Below the pieces are notes generated by a model, which saw nothing but the letters and a program-made list of their open reading frames with translations, was not told the DNA's origin and did not search any database. Positions 6,658 to 16,187 of a DNA stretch of 45,009 nt are shown piece after piece. A program made the translations under genes and the position numbers. The DNA comes from Clostridiales bacterium DTU089 (GTDB lineage Bacteria; Bacillota; Clostridia; Oscillospirales; Acutalibacteraceae), in assembly GCA_001513045.1 (NCBI GenBank), contig LFSB01000013.1:1-45009 (forward strand). The letters run 5' to 3'. The stretch's first letter is position 1. The number at the start of each line of letters is the position of its first letter.

Positions 6658-9600
6658 ATGAAGGGGAAAACAAAAAAGCTTATTTCTGTCGCACTTTCAC
6701 TTGTGCTGCTCTTTACAATGCTGTTCAGCGTACCCGTGACCGCATTGTATACCGAGCCGGGAATTACCGGAGAGGTAACTGCGCTTGCAGGTTTTTTGAA
6801 TCAGCTTGATTTCAGCGGCATCTCAAACGCGCAAAAGCTCGACTGTGATGCATCAGACCCGGCAACCTGGTCATTTGTCGATTATTCTTCTGCTACAGGT
6901 GCTGTAACAGGCATTACAATTCGGCGCAGTCAGGTCGTCGGAGTTCTTGATTTGACAGGCTTTTCTTCTCTTGAGAATGTGAGCGTCAACGGCAATGGTC
7001 TTACTGATATTAAGCTTTCCGGCTGCTCCGCACTGGAAACCATTGATTGCTCATACAATGCTTTGACCTCCCTTGTGCTTGAGGGCGGAAGCAGCCTTGT
7101 TGCGGTTTATGCAGCGGAAAACCGCATAAGCAATTTCCGAATTAAAAACACGGCAGCCTCACTGGTCAATATATGGATGTCCTTTAATAAGATTGATAAA
7201 ATCGATTTTTCAAAGTGTCCTAATGTTGAAAACCTTTATTTGTGCGGGAACTTATTTTACACAATGGATGTTTCCTCGCTTACAGCTCTTAAGGAGCTTG
7301 ATGTTTCCGGAAATATGTTGGATTCCTTTGACGCTTCTGCTCTTACTGCGCTTACCTCCCTGAATGTTGCAAGTAACGAAATTGAACAGATTGTACTGCC
7401 GGCAGGAAATGTGCTTGACAGATTGTTCATAGGCGATAATAAGTTCAATACGCCGCTTGACCTTTCCCGTTTTACTTTTTCTGAGCTTTTTACCGAAAAC
7501 AGCGGCTTAAATGCAATAAACACATCAATAAAGCGTGAGAACGGAAGCGTTTGCACGATAGATATCTCGGGTGATGATTACTCTGCAGCTTTTGTCAGAG
7601 CAGGAATCTTACATAATGAAGAAACCGGTACCGACACTTATACAAACATCATTTCGGCGTCTGTAGAAAACGGAAAGCGCTTTTCGGGTTGGTACAGCAA
7701 AAGCACTCCCGCTCAGCTTGTTTCGACCGATATTGAATATGATTTCTCGGCTGAATCAAGCATATCCCTCACTGCGCAAACAGCGGATATGGTGTATAAT
7801 AACGATGATATTGCAAAGGTTCGCGGTTTCCTGGATAACGAGGATGAAACGGGCACTACAAACTACGAAAAGCTCGGTATAGATGCCGCAACTCCGGTTT
7901 CTCAATGGAAGTTTGCGGAATTCGATAATAACGGCAGGGTTATTACTCTGTGGTTCCAAAACGAAAACCAGGAGATATTGTCCGGTGTTGCTGATTTTTC
8001 GGCAATGAGTGCACTGGAGTTACTTTTTATAGATGCCTGTGCTTCTCCCTCAATAAATATCACGGGTTGTACTGCATTGACATCGTTTACATGTAATTCC
8101 CTCAATGAAGAAAAGCCGAATATTGATATAATCCTCGGCAACAATACAGCACTGAAGGATTTTACTGCAAATTCCTACACTATAAATACACTTGACCTTT
8201 CGCAAGTGCCTAATTTGCAATATTTTAACTTGTTTTCATGCGAAATCTCACTCAATACAATTTCACTGGCACGTTTGGATACTATTGATTTTTCAGATAC
8301 CGTGCTGGCTTGTGCGCTCGACTTGAGCGGATGTACCGCACTGGAACGACTGAATTTGAGAAATTGTGAAATTACGGGGCTTACCCTCGCGCAGGGGATA
8401 AAGCTTTCAGAGCTCGATTTATCCGGTAATATGCTTTCCGGTTCGCTTGATTTGCGTGACTTTACGCAGCTTCAATATGCTCTCATAACCGAGATGCCGC
8501 TTACATCAATCGCTCTGAAGCTTGAAGGTGTTGCAGATGAGGTTGTTACTCTTGATGTTTCCGCGGCTGCAAACGGCAACATCGGTCTGGAATACGGTTG
8601 GATATTTGACGAGGCATTGGGAACAGATATCATGAAAAACAGTATTATCGCTTATCCGAATGAGGGGTATATGCTTGAAGGCTGGTATGAGCAAAGTGTC
8701 AAGCTCTCATCTGATGCAAGCTTTGCTTTTGCCGCCAACAGGGACTATTCAATTTCGGTAAAATTCACTTCCTTTGCATACTCTCAGTCGGATGTTGCAA
8801 AAATAAAAACATTTTTGGAGTTGACCGGTTCGAGCGGAGAAACGAACTATTCTCTTTTGGGGATTAATATAGAGGCAGACCCCAGGACATGGGAGACTGA
8901 AGCATGGTCAGAGGATATGGGATATATTTATAAAAATCTGGTTGAATTTGATGCCTCGGGCAGAGTGGTTGCCTTATGGCTGCCGTATGATTCAGCAGTT
9001 GAGGGTGTGCTTGACCTGAGCGGACTTTCCGCACTTCGCCTCCTTGAAATCAGCTCATGTCTGGGCATAACAAGCCTGAATATCAGCGGTTGCACAAGCT
9101 TGAAAAGCATTTATAACAACAGTAACACTTTCATTCCGGACTTTACCCAGTGTCCGGGCCTGATGTTATTAACTCTAAACAATGTTGGGGGGATGTCGCA
9201 GCTGGATTTAAGCGGACTTGCATACCTGAAATCACTCGAAATGTGTTCTTCGGGTTTTTCAAGTGTTGACATTTCAGGCTGTAATTCCCTTGAACGCATT
9301 GCTACAGAAGACAGCGGGCTGAAAAAAATCATTTTAGGTGATGTAGATGACAAAACAGAGATAACCGCATCGGACAATGTGATTCTCAATATATGCGAGG
9401 GAGAAAACCGGATCGGTGAATATGTCAAAATGGTAAGTGCGGTTGTCGAAAACACTTACGGCTTTACGGGTTGGTACAGTGTTCCGGGCGGAGAGCTTGT
9501 CTCATCGGAGCCGGTTATAGAACTTGCTTACGCGACAGCTTTCGGCAATGTGCAGGCCGGAGCAGTTCAGCTTGAGGCAAATACAGCACAAATGAATGCG

Positions 9601-12600
9601 CTGAAGGCGTTTTTTAATCAGTCAGGCGAGGATGGCTTGGCAAATTATCAGAAGCTCAGTATTGATATAGATGATTTTAAAAGCTGGAACGGTGTAACCT
9701 GGGTCGAAAAAGACGGTGAGCTTTATGTGAAAGAGCTTAGTATTCCGGGCGGCTTAGGCGTTTCGGGAACTCTCACTCTGGATGGCTTTTCGGAGCTTGA
9801 ATCACTGTATATTGATTACTGCGGTATTTCATCACTCTCGCTTGACGGTTGCACGTCTTTGCAATTTCTTTTTGCTTCCGGAAATCCGATTACCACTCTG
9901 GATTTGAGCGATTGTGTAAATCTGATCACTGTGAATCTGAATGATATAAAAGATCCCAATTATAATCAGACAGGCCTTGAGAATCGTCTTATTCTGCCTG
10001 AATCGTTACCGCATCTGGAACAATTTGAGGCTTCAAATGCCGGACTTACACAGTTTGCTCTTAACTCGTCAAGCGTTGCGTGTTTGCGCTTGCGCAACAA
10101 TGAGCTTACATCAATTGATTTGTCATCTATGCCTAAGCTGATTGATATAGAGCTTGGTGAGAATAAGCTTACAACGCTTGATGCTTCCGGACACAGGCTT
10201 CTGGAGTCTTTGTCGGCGGGCTATAACCGCTCATTGTCCTCGTTGAATATTTCCGCTTCAAACAATATCAAACACCTGTACATAGAGGAAACCTCCATCA
10301 TTAACTCACTCGACCTTTCAAATCTCACTCTTTTCACCCTTCGCACGGAAGGAACTTCGCTTACGGATATAAGCTTTAACGGAAAGTACAACGGTATGAC
10401 CCGTTCCGTAAGCCTTCACGCACAGCAAAATGCGGTTATCAACAGCGTTATTTTCGGGTCGGAATGGGATGAAGAGCTTGGCGTGGATGTTGATGCTATG
10501 TATGCTGTCGCCGACGGCACGGACGGTTATGTCTTTGATAAATGGTACAATAATAAAACCTCATCCAATTTGCTTGACGGCGAAAAAATAGAACTCACAA
10601 CACTTTTCAACACGAATGATATTTCTCTGAACGTAAGCGCCCGCGAGGCTGTGCCGGACGATGCTGAGCTTGCGCAAATAAAGACATTTCTTGACCAGAG
10701 AGATAATTTCGGAATTACAAACGCGCAAAAGCTTTCAGTGGATTCCAACGACATTTCCACATGGAGCGAAATCGTAACAATAGGAAAAGAAAATGTAAAA
10801 GAAATCAATATCTCGCAGCAGAACGTTTCAGATGAAGCAGAGCGTATTGTCGGCGAACTGGAGCTTGACGGCTTCACAAATCTTGAGGTTGTCACGCTTG
10901 ACTTAACGGCGCTTACGCAGATTTCCCTGCAGAATTGTCCCGAGCTTCGTGAGTTTAAATCATGGGGAGCGCCTTTGACCTATTTCAATGCTCCGCAGTC
11001 CTCGAAGCTTGAAAACCTCGAGCTCAACTCCACTGATTTGACTTCCTTTGAAGCATCTTTTTCATATCCCGAGCTTAGATTTGTCAATTTCAACAACAGC
11101 AGGGAGCTTTCATATCTCAACTTGGGCGGTTGCTACTATATCGATTCGGTATTTATTGAAAACACAGGGCTTACATCCTTCGACTACGATTCGTGTTATT
11201 TACGGACGTTGCGTTACGCGGGTTCTGAGATGAAATCACTTTCGTTTACAGGCATAATGAACGAAGAAAACAAGACAATAGAGCTTTCGGCGGATGAAAA
11301 CACCGTAATAACAAAGTGCATTTTCGGCAGCGAGTGGGATGAAACTCTCGGAAACGATGTTGAGGCGTTTTACGCAGAAGCAGAGCCGTGTGACGGAGAA
11401 TATATTTTAGATGCGTGGTATGATTCTGCGGACAATCTCCTTGTGTCCGAAAAAACCATTTGCATCTCGGATTACAGCTATTACAGCACTATTTCACTGA
11501 ATGCAAAAAGTGTTGTAGCCGAGAAGGACGCTGCCGAAATCGGAGTGATAAAGACATTCCTTTTGCAGACGGATGCCTTGGGCAACTCAAACGCAGATAA
11601 GCTGTTTGTGGATGTAAACGATGTTTCCTCATGGTACTTTATTATCTGGCGCAGCGGACATATCGCTGAAATACATATTGACCAGAATGACCAAGAGGAT
11701 TCACAAAGGCTTACGGGAACACTCGATGTCAGCGGCTTCTCCGGATTGGAAAAGCTTGAGGTATGCAATACGGAGATTACAGAAATAGATGTCTCCGGAT
11801 GCCCGGAATTGTATGACCTTTGCTGCTGGTGCAATGACCTTACAACCCTTATCTTTACAAACTGCGCGAAGCTCCGGCATATTGATTGCTTCGGAAACAA
11901 GTTGACCTCGCTCGACTTTACGGGAGTGGCAGTGCTTGACAATCTCAAGTGCTCGGATAATCTGATAACCTCGCTTGATTTGTCTGCATACGACCTTAAC
12001 TGGCTTGAAACACGTAACAATCCTCTTATCTATATCAAAGCGCGCATGTATAAGCAAAATGAAAACGATGCGCCTTCGGAGTTTTTTGCGGAGCTTCACG
12101 GCACAGCCAACAACTATGTGGGGCTTATGTATGACAATTATAACAACAGGCGTGTTGCTGTTGCATATGCCACACCTAAGACGGGTTGGTATCCTGTCGG
12201 ATGGTGCAGCGACAGCGCCTGCACAAATCAGGTGTCCGACGACCAGGTGTATGAACTCAATCTTTCGGAATCCTGTCTGCTCTATACCGATGCGCAGGAA
12301 AGCTATGTCACGAGCATAGAGCTGGTATCTTCTCCGCAGCTTGATTATTTTGCGGGTGATTTGTTCAATATGAGCGATTTGCGTATTCGGGTGAATTACG
12401 GAAACGGAAAGAGCGCCGAAATATCGCAGGGCATTGCAACCTCATTGTATGAGGGAAAGCTGTTGGAATTCTCCGATGATTCAACTGTGGTGAATATAAG
12501 CTACGGCGGAGCCTCGATAAACACCCGTCCGATTACAGTCTCGAGTGTTTGCTCGCGCGGCGTAACACAGGATAACATTCTTCTGTGCGACGGCTCGCAG

Positions 12601-12960
12601 AGAAGCCTTGAACAGCTTAAACTCAGCATGGTTAACGACGGTCTTGCGGCGAATGTTGATGAAATTGCCATAACCGATGCAGACGGCAACGCAGTCTATG
12701 ACGGCTTCACAAGAACCGGGCTTACAGTCGGTGTCGGAGACATGGAGTTTTACAGAGTGAGCCTTCTCGGCGACACGAATTGCGACGGAGCCGTAAATGA
12801 AAGAGATTTTAACATGCTGCTTCTTGCTGCCGTGGGTTATGGCATTGAAAACGGCGGAATGGATACGCTTGACAAATGTATGCTCAGCAGCGCGGACTAC
12901 AATTCCGACACTGCGGTCGACGGGATTGACGTGGCATATATGGAGCTTCTGGGATGGTGA
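6658..12960 (+). CDS. Giant secreted leucine-rich-repeat protein with dockerin-like C terminus
   Basis: A 2100-residue exported protein. It has a Sec signal peptide (basic KGKTKK, hydrophobic core to about residue 24, cleavage probably near VTA). Six repeated modules begin near residues 37, 379, 708, 975, 1332 and 1621. Each starts with a helical cap of the form IKTFL-QxDxxGxxNxxKL-(V/I)D, continues with irregular LRRs (LDLSGxxxLxxL, INISGCTAL), and ends in a beta segment finishing in GWY or KWY. After module six, an Ig-like domain (about 1884-1985) starts VTSIELVSSPQLDYFAGD. The C terminus (about 2037-2100) carries two calcium-loop motifs of the dockerin type, DTNCDGAVNERD and DYNSDTAVDGID. 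It may bind a cohesin on a surface scaffold; the LRR ligand is unknown. AGGAGG lies 8 nt before the ATG. No transmembrane anchor is present. Confidence 0.85.
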   Translation: MKGKTKKLISVALSLVLLFTMLFSVPVTALYTEPGITGEVTALAGFLNQLDFSGISNAQKLDCDASDPATWSFVDYSSATGAVTGITIRRSQVVGVLDLTGFSSLENVSVNGNGLTDIKLSGCSALETIDCSYNALTSLVLEGGSSLVAVYAAENRISNFRIKNTAASLVNIWMSFNKIDKIDFSKCPNVENLYLCGNLFYTMDVSSLTALKELDVSGNMLDSFDASALTALTSLNVASNEIEQIVLPAGNVLDRLFIGDNKFNTPLDLSRFTFSELFTENSGLNAINTSIKRENGSVCTIDISGDDYSAAFVRAGILHNEETGTDTYTNIISASVENGKRFSGWYSKSTPAQLVSTDIEYDFSAESSISLTAQTADMVYNNDDIAKVRGFLDNEDETGTTNYEKLGIDAATPVSQWKFAEFDNNGRVITLWFQNENQEILSGVADFSAMSALELLFIDACASPSINITGCTALTSFTCNSLNEEKPNIDIILGNNTALKDFTANSYTINTLDLSQVPNLQYFNLFSCEISLNTISLARLDTIDFSDTVLACALDLSGCTALERLNLRNCEITGLTLAQGIKLSELDLSGNMLSGSLDLRDFTQLQYALITEMPLTSIALKLEGVADEVVTLDVSAAANGNIGLEYGWIFDEALGTDIMKNSIIAYPNEGYMLEGWYEQSVKLSSDASFAFAANRDYSISVKFTSFAYSQSDVAKIKTFLELTGSSGETNYSLLGINIEADPRTWETEAWSEDMGYIYKNLVEFDASGRVVALWLPYDSAVEGVLDLSGLSALRLLEISSCLGITSLNISGCTSLKSIYNNSNTFIPDFTQCPGLMLLTLNNVGGMSQLDLSGLAYLKSLEMCSSGFSSVDISGCNSLERIATEDSGLKKIILGDVDDKTEITASDNVILNICEGENRIGEYVKMVSAVVENTYGFTGWYSVPGGELVSSEPVIELAYATAFGNVQAGAVQLEANTAQMNALKAFFNQSGEDGLANYQKLSIDIDDFKSWNGVTWVEKDGELYVKELSIPGGLGVSGTLTLDGFSELESLYIDYCGISSLSLDGCTSLQFLFASGNPITTLDLSDCVNLITVNLNDIKDPNYNQTGLENRLILPESLPHLEQFEASNAGLTQFALNSSSVACLRLRNNELTSIDLSSMPKLIDIELGENKLTTLDASGHRLLESLSAGYNRSLSSLNISASNNIKHLYIEETSIINSLDLSNLTLFTLRTEGTSLTDISFNGKYNGMTRSVSLHAQQNAVINSVIFGSEWDEELGVDVDAMYAVADGTDGYVFDKWYNNKTSSNLLDGEKIELTTLFNTNDISLNVSAREAVPDDAELAQIKTFLDQRDNFGITNAQKLSVDSNDISTWSEIVTIGKENVKEINISQQNVSDEAERIVGELELDGFTNLEVVTLDLTALTQISLQNCPELREFKSWGAPLTYFNAPQSSKLENLELNSTDLTSFEASFSYPELRFVNFNNSRELSYLNLGGCYYIDSVFIENTGLTSFDYDSCYLRTLRYAGSEMKSLSFTGIMNEENKTIELSADENTVITKCIFGSEWDETLGNDVEAFYAEAEPCDGEYILDAWYDSADNLLVSEKTICISDYSYYSTISLNAKSVVAEKDAAEIGVIKTFLLQTDALGNSNADKLFVDVNDVSSWYFIIWRSGHIAEIHIDQNDQEDSQRLTGTLDVSGFSGLEKLEVCNTEITEIDVSGCPELYDLCCWCNDLTTLIFTNCAKLRHIDCFGNKLTSLDFTGVAVLDNLKCSDNLITSLDLSAYDLNWLETRNNPLIYIKARMYKQNENDAPSEFFAELHGTANNYVGLMYDNYNNRRVAVAYATPKTGWYPVGWCSDSACTNQVSDDQVYELNLSESCLLYTDAQESYVTSIELVSSPQLDYFAGDLFNMSDLRIRVNYGNGKSAEISQGIATSLYEGKLLEFSDDSTVVNISYGGASINTRPITVSSVCSRGVTQDNILLCDGSQRSLEQLKLSMVNDGLAANVDEIAITDADGNAVYDGFTRTGLTVGVGDMEFYRVSLLGDTNCDGAVNERDFNMLLLAAVGYGIENGGMDTLDKCMLSSADYNSDTAVDGIDVAYMELLGW

Positions 12961-14254
12961 CCTGCCGACTCAGAAGAATCAATGAAATGAGGTTCGGCAG
13001 TGCCATAAACCCGTTTAATATGTCTGCTGCATTCCACATCAGCGTCGGCTTCATAGCGCAGCCGGCAAAAATCAGAACAATATAAATAAAGGTGTAGAGC
13101 TTCGGGTATCTGTAATCAGTCAGGTACCCGAAGCATTTTTTTCCGTAAACAGACCAGCCCACAAGGGATGCAAACGCAAAAACCGCAGTCAATAAAGACA
13201 GGAGCCTTCCGCCGAAGGCGGGGAATACTGCGGAATATGCTGCCGCGCTGAGTGCCGCAGCGTCAACTCCGTTGCCGGGCACAAACGCTCCCGAGCACAG
13301 GATTACAAGCGCTGTTACGGTGCACATGAAAATCGTGTCTATGAACACCTCAAGAATTCCCCACATGCCCTGACGCTCCGGGGAATCGGTATCGGTTTCA
13401 CAATGTATTATCGCGGTGCTGCCAAGTCCGGCTTCATTTGAAAACACGCCTCTTGCAACCCCGTAGCGCATTGCCTTGAAGGTTCCGAAGCCCATAAGAC
13501 TGCGCGGAGTGAATGCCTCTGAAAATATCATTCGGACAGCCGGAATCAAATTATCGCGGCACACAAAAAGCACTGCAAATGACAGCCCGAGAAATACCGC
13601 ACTCATTAGCGGAACGGTTTTTTCGCTTACCGAGGCTATGCGCTTTACCCCTCCGAATATGACGAACGCCGCAAGTAAAGAGCAGACCGCTCCGCTCAAC
13701 ACAGGGGAAATCCCGAACGAGCTCTTCAGAGCATCCGAAACGGAGTTTGCCTGTGTCATGTTCCCGGTGGCAAGCGACGCGGCAACGCAGAAAACAGAGA
13801 AAACCTTTGCCGTGCGTCTGAAGCCGAGGCCGCGCTGCATGTATATCATTGCACCGCCGCACCATTCTCCGAGCGCGTTTTTGGTGCGGTATTTTATTCC
13901 TAAAACGTTTTCGGCATATGCCGTCATCATGCCCAGAGCGGCAGATGCCCACATCCAGAAAACAGCACCAGGGCCTCCGGAATAAATTGCCGTTGCAACT
14001 CCGACTATGTTGCCTGTGCCTATACACGCCGCAAGCGCGGAGCACAGCGTCTGGAATTCGCTTATACCGTCACCGCTCCGGCGGTTTTTCGCCTTGAGTG
14101 CGGAAATAATAGTCTGACTTATCCATGTTCCGGCTCCCCGGAACTGAAAGAAGCCGCTTTTCACGGTAAAAAGAAGACCCGTAAACAGAAACAGGCCGAG
14201 CATCGGAGGCCCCCATACTGCCTCGCCGATGAATTTAATTATTGCTTCAAGCAT
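12884..14254 (-). CDS. Sodium:amino-acid symporter (AGCS family)
   Basis: A 456-residue multi-spanning membrane protein of the alanine/glycine:cation symporter family, importing small neutral amino acids with Na+. Family signatures are FQTLCSALAACIGTGNIVGVATAI near residue 70, GGPGAVFWMW, the GEWCGGAMIYMQRGLG segment, and RGVFSNEAGLGSTAIIHCE. GTG codons at 14263 and 14260 precede the ATG at 14254; AAGGGG eight bases upstream supports the ATG. The last ~25 codons are antisense to the end of the LRR gene (77-bp tail-to-tail overlap), giving an unusual polar, Arg/Cys-rich tail. The tail may have arisen by loss of an earlier stop. The substrate is inferred from the family only. Confidence 0.9.
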   Translation of the reverse strand: MLEAIIKFIGEAVWGPPMLGLFLFTGLLFTVKSGFFQFRGAGTWISQTIISALKAKNRRSGDGISEFQTLCSALAACIGTGNIVGVATAIYSGGPGAVFWMWASAALGMMTAYAENVLGIKYRTKNALGEWCGGAMIYMQRGLGFRRTAKVFSVFCVAASLATGNMTQANSVSDALKSSFGISPVLSGAVCSLLAAFVIFGGVKRIASVSEKTVPLMSAVFLGLSFAVLFVCRDNLIPAVRMIFSEAFTPRSLMGFGTFKAMRYGVARGVFSNEAGLGSTAIIHCETDTDSPERQGMWGILEVFIDTIFMCTVTALVILCSGAFVPGNGVDAAALSAAAYSAVFPAFGGRLLSLLTAVFAFASLVGWSVYGKKCFGYLTDYRYPKLYTFIYIVLIFAGCAMKPTLMWNAADILNGFMALPNLISLILLSRQVTIPEAPYMPRQSRRPQCRNCSPRC

Positions 14255-14312
14255 TCGCACCACCCCTTAATAGAATAATATGAACAGGCGGTGCGGTTTA
14301 GGCGCGGAGGAT

Positions 14313-14344
14313 AAAAAAAGCCTCTGCCGTAACGGCAAAGGCTT
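14313..14344 (-). terminator. Intrinsic terminator of tcdA
   Basis: On the minus strand, AAGCC-TTT-GCCG-TTA-CGGC-AGA-GGCTT is followed by seven T. It lies 15 nt past the tcdA stop and upstream of the symporter gene. Confidence 0.85.
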
Positions 14345-14358
14345 AGAAATAATTTGTA

Positions 14359-15069
14359 TTATTGAGCGCAAAGGCTTCTGATGACCTCGCCCGCCAACAG
14401 AAGTCCGGCACAGGCGGGCACAAAGGCTATGCTTGCGGGGGTGTTCGACTTTGCCGATTCGGTGCAAAAGCCGGGGATGGGGGAGAGCGGCGCTTCACGT
14501 GAATATACAACCCTCAGACCGGGTACACCCCTTGCGCGCAGCTCTCTGCGCATTACGCGGCAGAGCGGACATACGCTTGTGTCATAGATATCGGCAACCT
14601 CAAACAGCTCAGGATGAAGCTTGTTGCCGGTGCCCATGCTGCTTATAAGCGGAATTCCCGCTGCGTTTGCACGCACGGCGATATCGATTTTTGCACTTAC
14701 CGTATCTATGGCATCGATAATATAATCGTAGTGCTCGCTGAAAAAATCTCCGCCGTTCTCCGGCAGATAGAAACGAGGCACGCTCACAACCCTGCATTCG
14801 GGATTTATATCCGCTATCCTTGCGGCGGCAACATCGGTTTTAAGCATACCGGCGGTAGAATGAAGCGCGTAGAGCTGACGGTTGATGTTGGAGAGCGATA
14901 CGGTATCGTTGTCGATTATCGTAAGCGCTCCTACACCTGCGCGCGCAAGAGCCTCCGCAGCGTACGAGCCTACTCCTCCGAGCCCGAACACGGCAACATG
15001 AGCGCTTTTCAGCCTGTTGACCCCGTCCTCTCCGATGAGCATGGCGGTTCTTGAAAATTCTTCCTTCAT
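14359..15069 (-). CDS. tcdA: tRNA threonylcarbamoyladenosine dehydratase (TcdA/CsdL)
   Basis: An E1-like (ThiF/MoeB-fold) enzyme that uses ATP to cyclise t6A37 in tRNAs to ct6A. Its 236 residues match the family length. The nucleotide-binding GLGGVGS is at 29-35, the acidic Asp53 and Asp55 follow, and NINRQ is at 61-65. Further on are IIDAIDTVSAKIDI, the two-cysteine stretch CPLCRVMRRELRARG, the VVYSREAP motif typical of TcdA, and the C-terminal PACAGLLLAGEVIRSL helix. GGAGG lies nine bases before the ATG. It is transcribed alone, with its own promoter and terminator. Other E1-like enzymes (ThiF, MoeB) lack the RELRARG/VVYS combination, so the TcdA call is fairly safe. Confidence 0.9.
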   Translation of the reverse strand: MKEEFSRTAMLIGEDGVNRLKSAHVAVFGLGGVGSYAAEALARAGVGALTIIDNDTVSLSNINRQLYALHSTAGMLKTDVAAARIADINPECRVVSVPRFYLPENGGDFFSEHYDYIIDAIDTVSAKIDIAVRANAAGIPLISSMGTGNKLHPELFEVADIYDTSVCPLCRVMRRELRARGVPGLRVVYSREAPLSPIPGFCTESAKSNTPASIAFVPACAGLLLAGEVIRSLCAQ

Positions 15070-15092
15070 TATACATCGCCTCCGCTTTTAAA

Positions 15093-15121
15093 AGTATACA
15101 GCAAAGGCAAAAACTTTGCAA
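15093..15121 (-). promoter_or_regulatory. Promoter of tcdA
   Basis: Minus-strand TTGCAA (15121-15116), a 17-nt spacer and TATACT (15098-15093). The stretch 15122-15150 separates it from the divergent operon promoter. Confidence 0.7.
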
Positions 15122-15150
15122 TAGAAAGCGTTTGTATGGAATTGTTTTTA

Positions 15151-15179
15151 TTGATTTTAGGCGGAGGTTATGGTATTCT
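15151..15179 (+). promoter_or_regulatory. Promoter of the long 15.3-24.4 kb operon
   Basis: TTGATT at 15151-15156, a 17-nt spacer, and TATTCT at 15174-15179 with an upstream TGG (extended -10). It is the only clear promoter I find before 24.5 kb on this strand. Confidence 0.6.
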
Positions 15180-15290
15180 AAATGTATTATATTTATACTT
15201 TTAGAGCAGCGAAGCCCTGCTTTTGGGGTATAAAGCTCAGGAGGATTTTTGCTGAGCTTTTGCGCCTCTACGAAAGGAATGGTCATAAAT

Positions 15291-16187
15291 ATGGCGACAA
15301 GATGTCCCGGGTGCAATCGCAGACTGACCTTGCTGGACTGGAAACAGACCTGTCCGGAATGCGGAACAAATCTTATATTCCACGGCTTTGAGGAACGCTT
15401 TTACGAGGATGCAAAGTATTCGGAGCTTGGCCTTGCAAAGGTTCGCGTATGGTGGGCAAAGGTGCTCTCCTGCTTCTTCGGCGGCAAGCTTCAGGTTATG
15501 CGTCTGATTTTTATTCTTCTTCCTCCTGCGGCGTTGCTTGTGCCGTTTTGCGGCTTTCATATCGAGCTTCCGCTGTATTCGTCCGACATTTCAATAAATC
15601 TTATCGGAGCAATTTCCGCCTTTACCGACGGCACGGTCAATGCCGTGCTTTCTTTGGGCGGAGCGCCCGTTACCGGCATTGCCGTTTCTGCGTTGGCGTC
15701 GGTTTTTATTGCGTTTGTCGGGGCGTTGCTGTGCGGAGTGCTGATAATACTTTTTCAAATACTCTGCTTTCTCGGCGCAAAGGCGATTTCGTGTGTAATC
15801 TGTGCATTCAGCGTTCTCGGCGCCGGCTTTTGCGTGTATTCGATATTCGCTTCAAAGGCTCTGGCGGACGCCGTTCAGGGCTTTGATACTCTTTTTTCCT
15901 TCACAGGCGGCTTAGGCGCCTATGTAGCGATTGCGGCGTTTGCTGCGGTATTTGTGCCTAACCTACTGCTGGCGGTAAAGGGTGTAAATATAAAATATAA
16001 AGAGGGCGACCTCTACCGGGTTGATATTGCAAAAAAGCTCAAACGGGGCGAGATAAAGCTTGAGGATTTGCCGCAGCCTATATTTGAAACCGAAGAGGAA
16101 CGCATTGAGCGCGAAAGAGCAATCGAAGATACCGTAAACGGAGTCTCACCCGAGAATGATGTGCAGGGGGAGGCGGAAACGGTATGA
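15291..16187 (+). CDS. Zinc-ribbon multi-pass membrane protein of unknown function
   Basis: 298 residues. The N terminus has a four-cysteine zinc ribbon, CPGC (Cys5, Cys8) and CPEC (Cys21, Cys24). About five hydrophobic segments follow between residues 55 and 235, then a charged cytosolic tail (KYKEGDLYRVDIAKKLKRGE and an acidic end). No enzymatic motif is seen. The ATG at 15291 is preceded by AAAGGA; an in-frame TTG at 15249 next to AGGAGG would add 14 residues of non-conserved appearance. The stop overlaps the next start (ATGA), so the two are translationally coupled. It is the first gene of the operon, which hints at a joint envelope role with the next protein. Confidence 0.75.
   Translation: MATRCPGCNRRLTLLDWKQTCPECGTNLIFHGFEERFYEDAKYSELGLAKVRVWWAKVLSCFFGGKLQVMRLIFILLPPAALLVPFCGFHIELPLYSSDISINLIGAISAFTDGTVNAVLSLGGAPVTGIAVSALASVFIAFVGALLCGVLIILFQILCFLGAKAISCVICAFSVLGAGFCVYSIFASKALADAVQGFDTLFSFTGGLGAYVAIAAFAAVFVPNLLLAVKGVNIKYKEGDLYRVDIAKKLKRGEIKLEDLPQPIFETEEERIERERAIEDTVNGVSPENDVQGEAETV

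Noticed and set aside
6339-6809. 156-codon frame across the repeat cluster into the LRR start
   Set aside because: It spans palindromic repeats and the LRR ribosome site; composition is repeat-derived and it has no own start signal.
11481-12099. Overlapping minus-strand frames inside the LRR gene
   Set aside because: Shadows of repeated LRR codons; Ser/Arg-rich translations with no domain.
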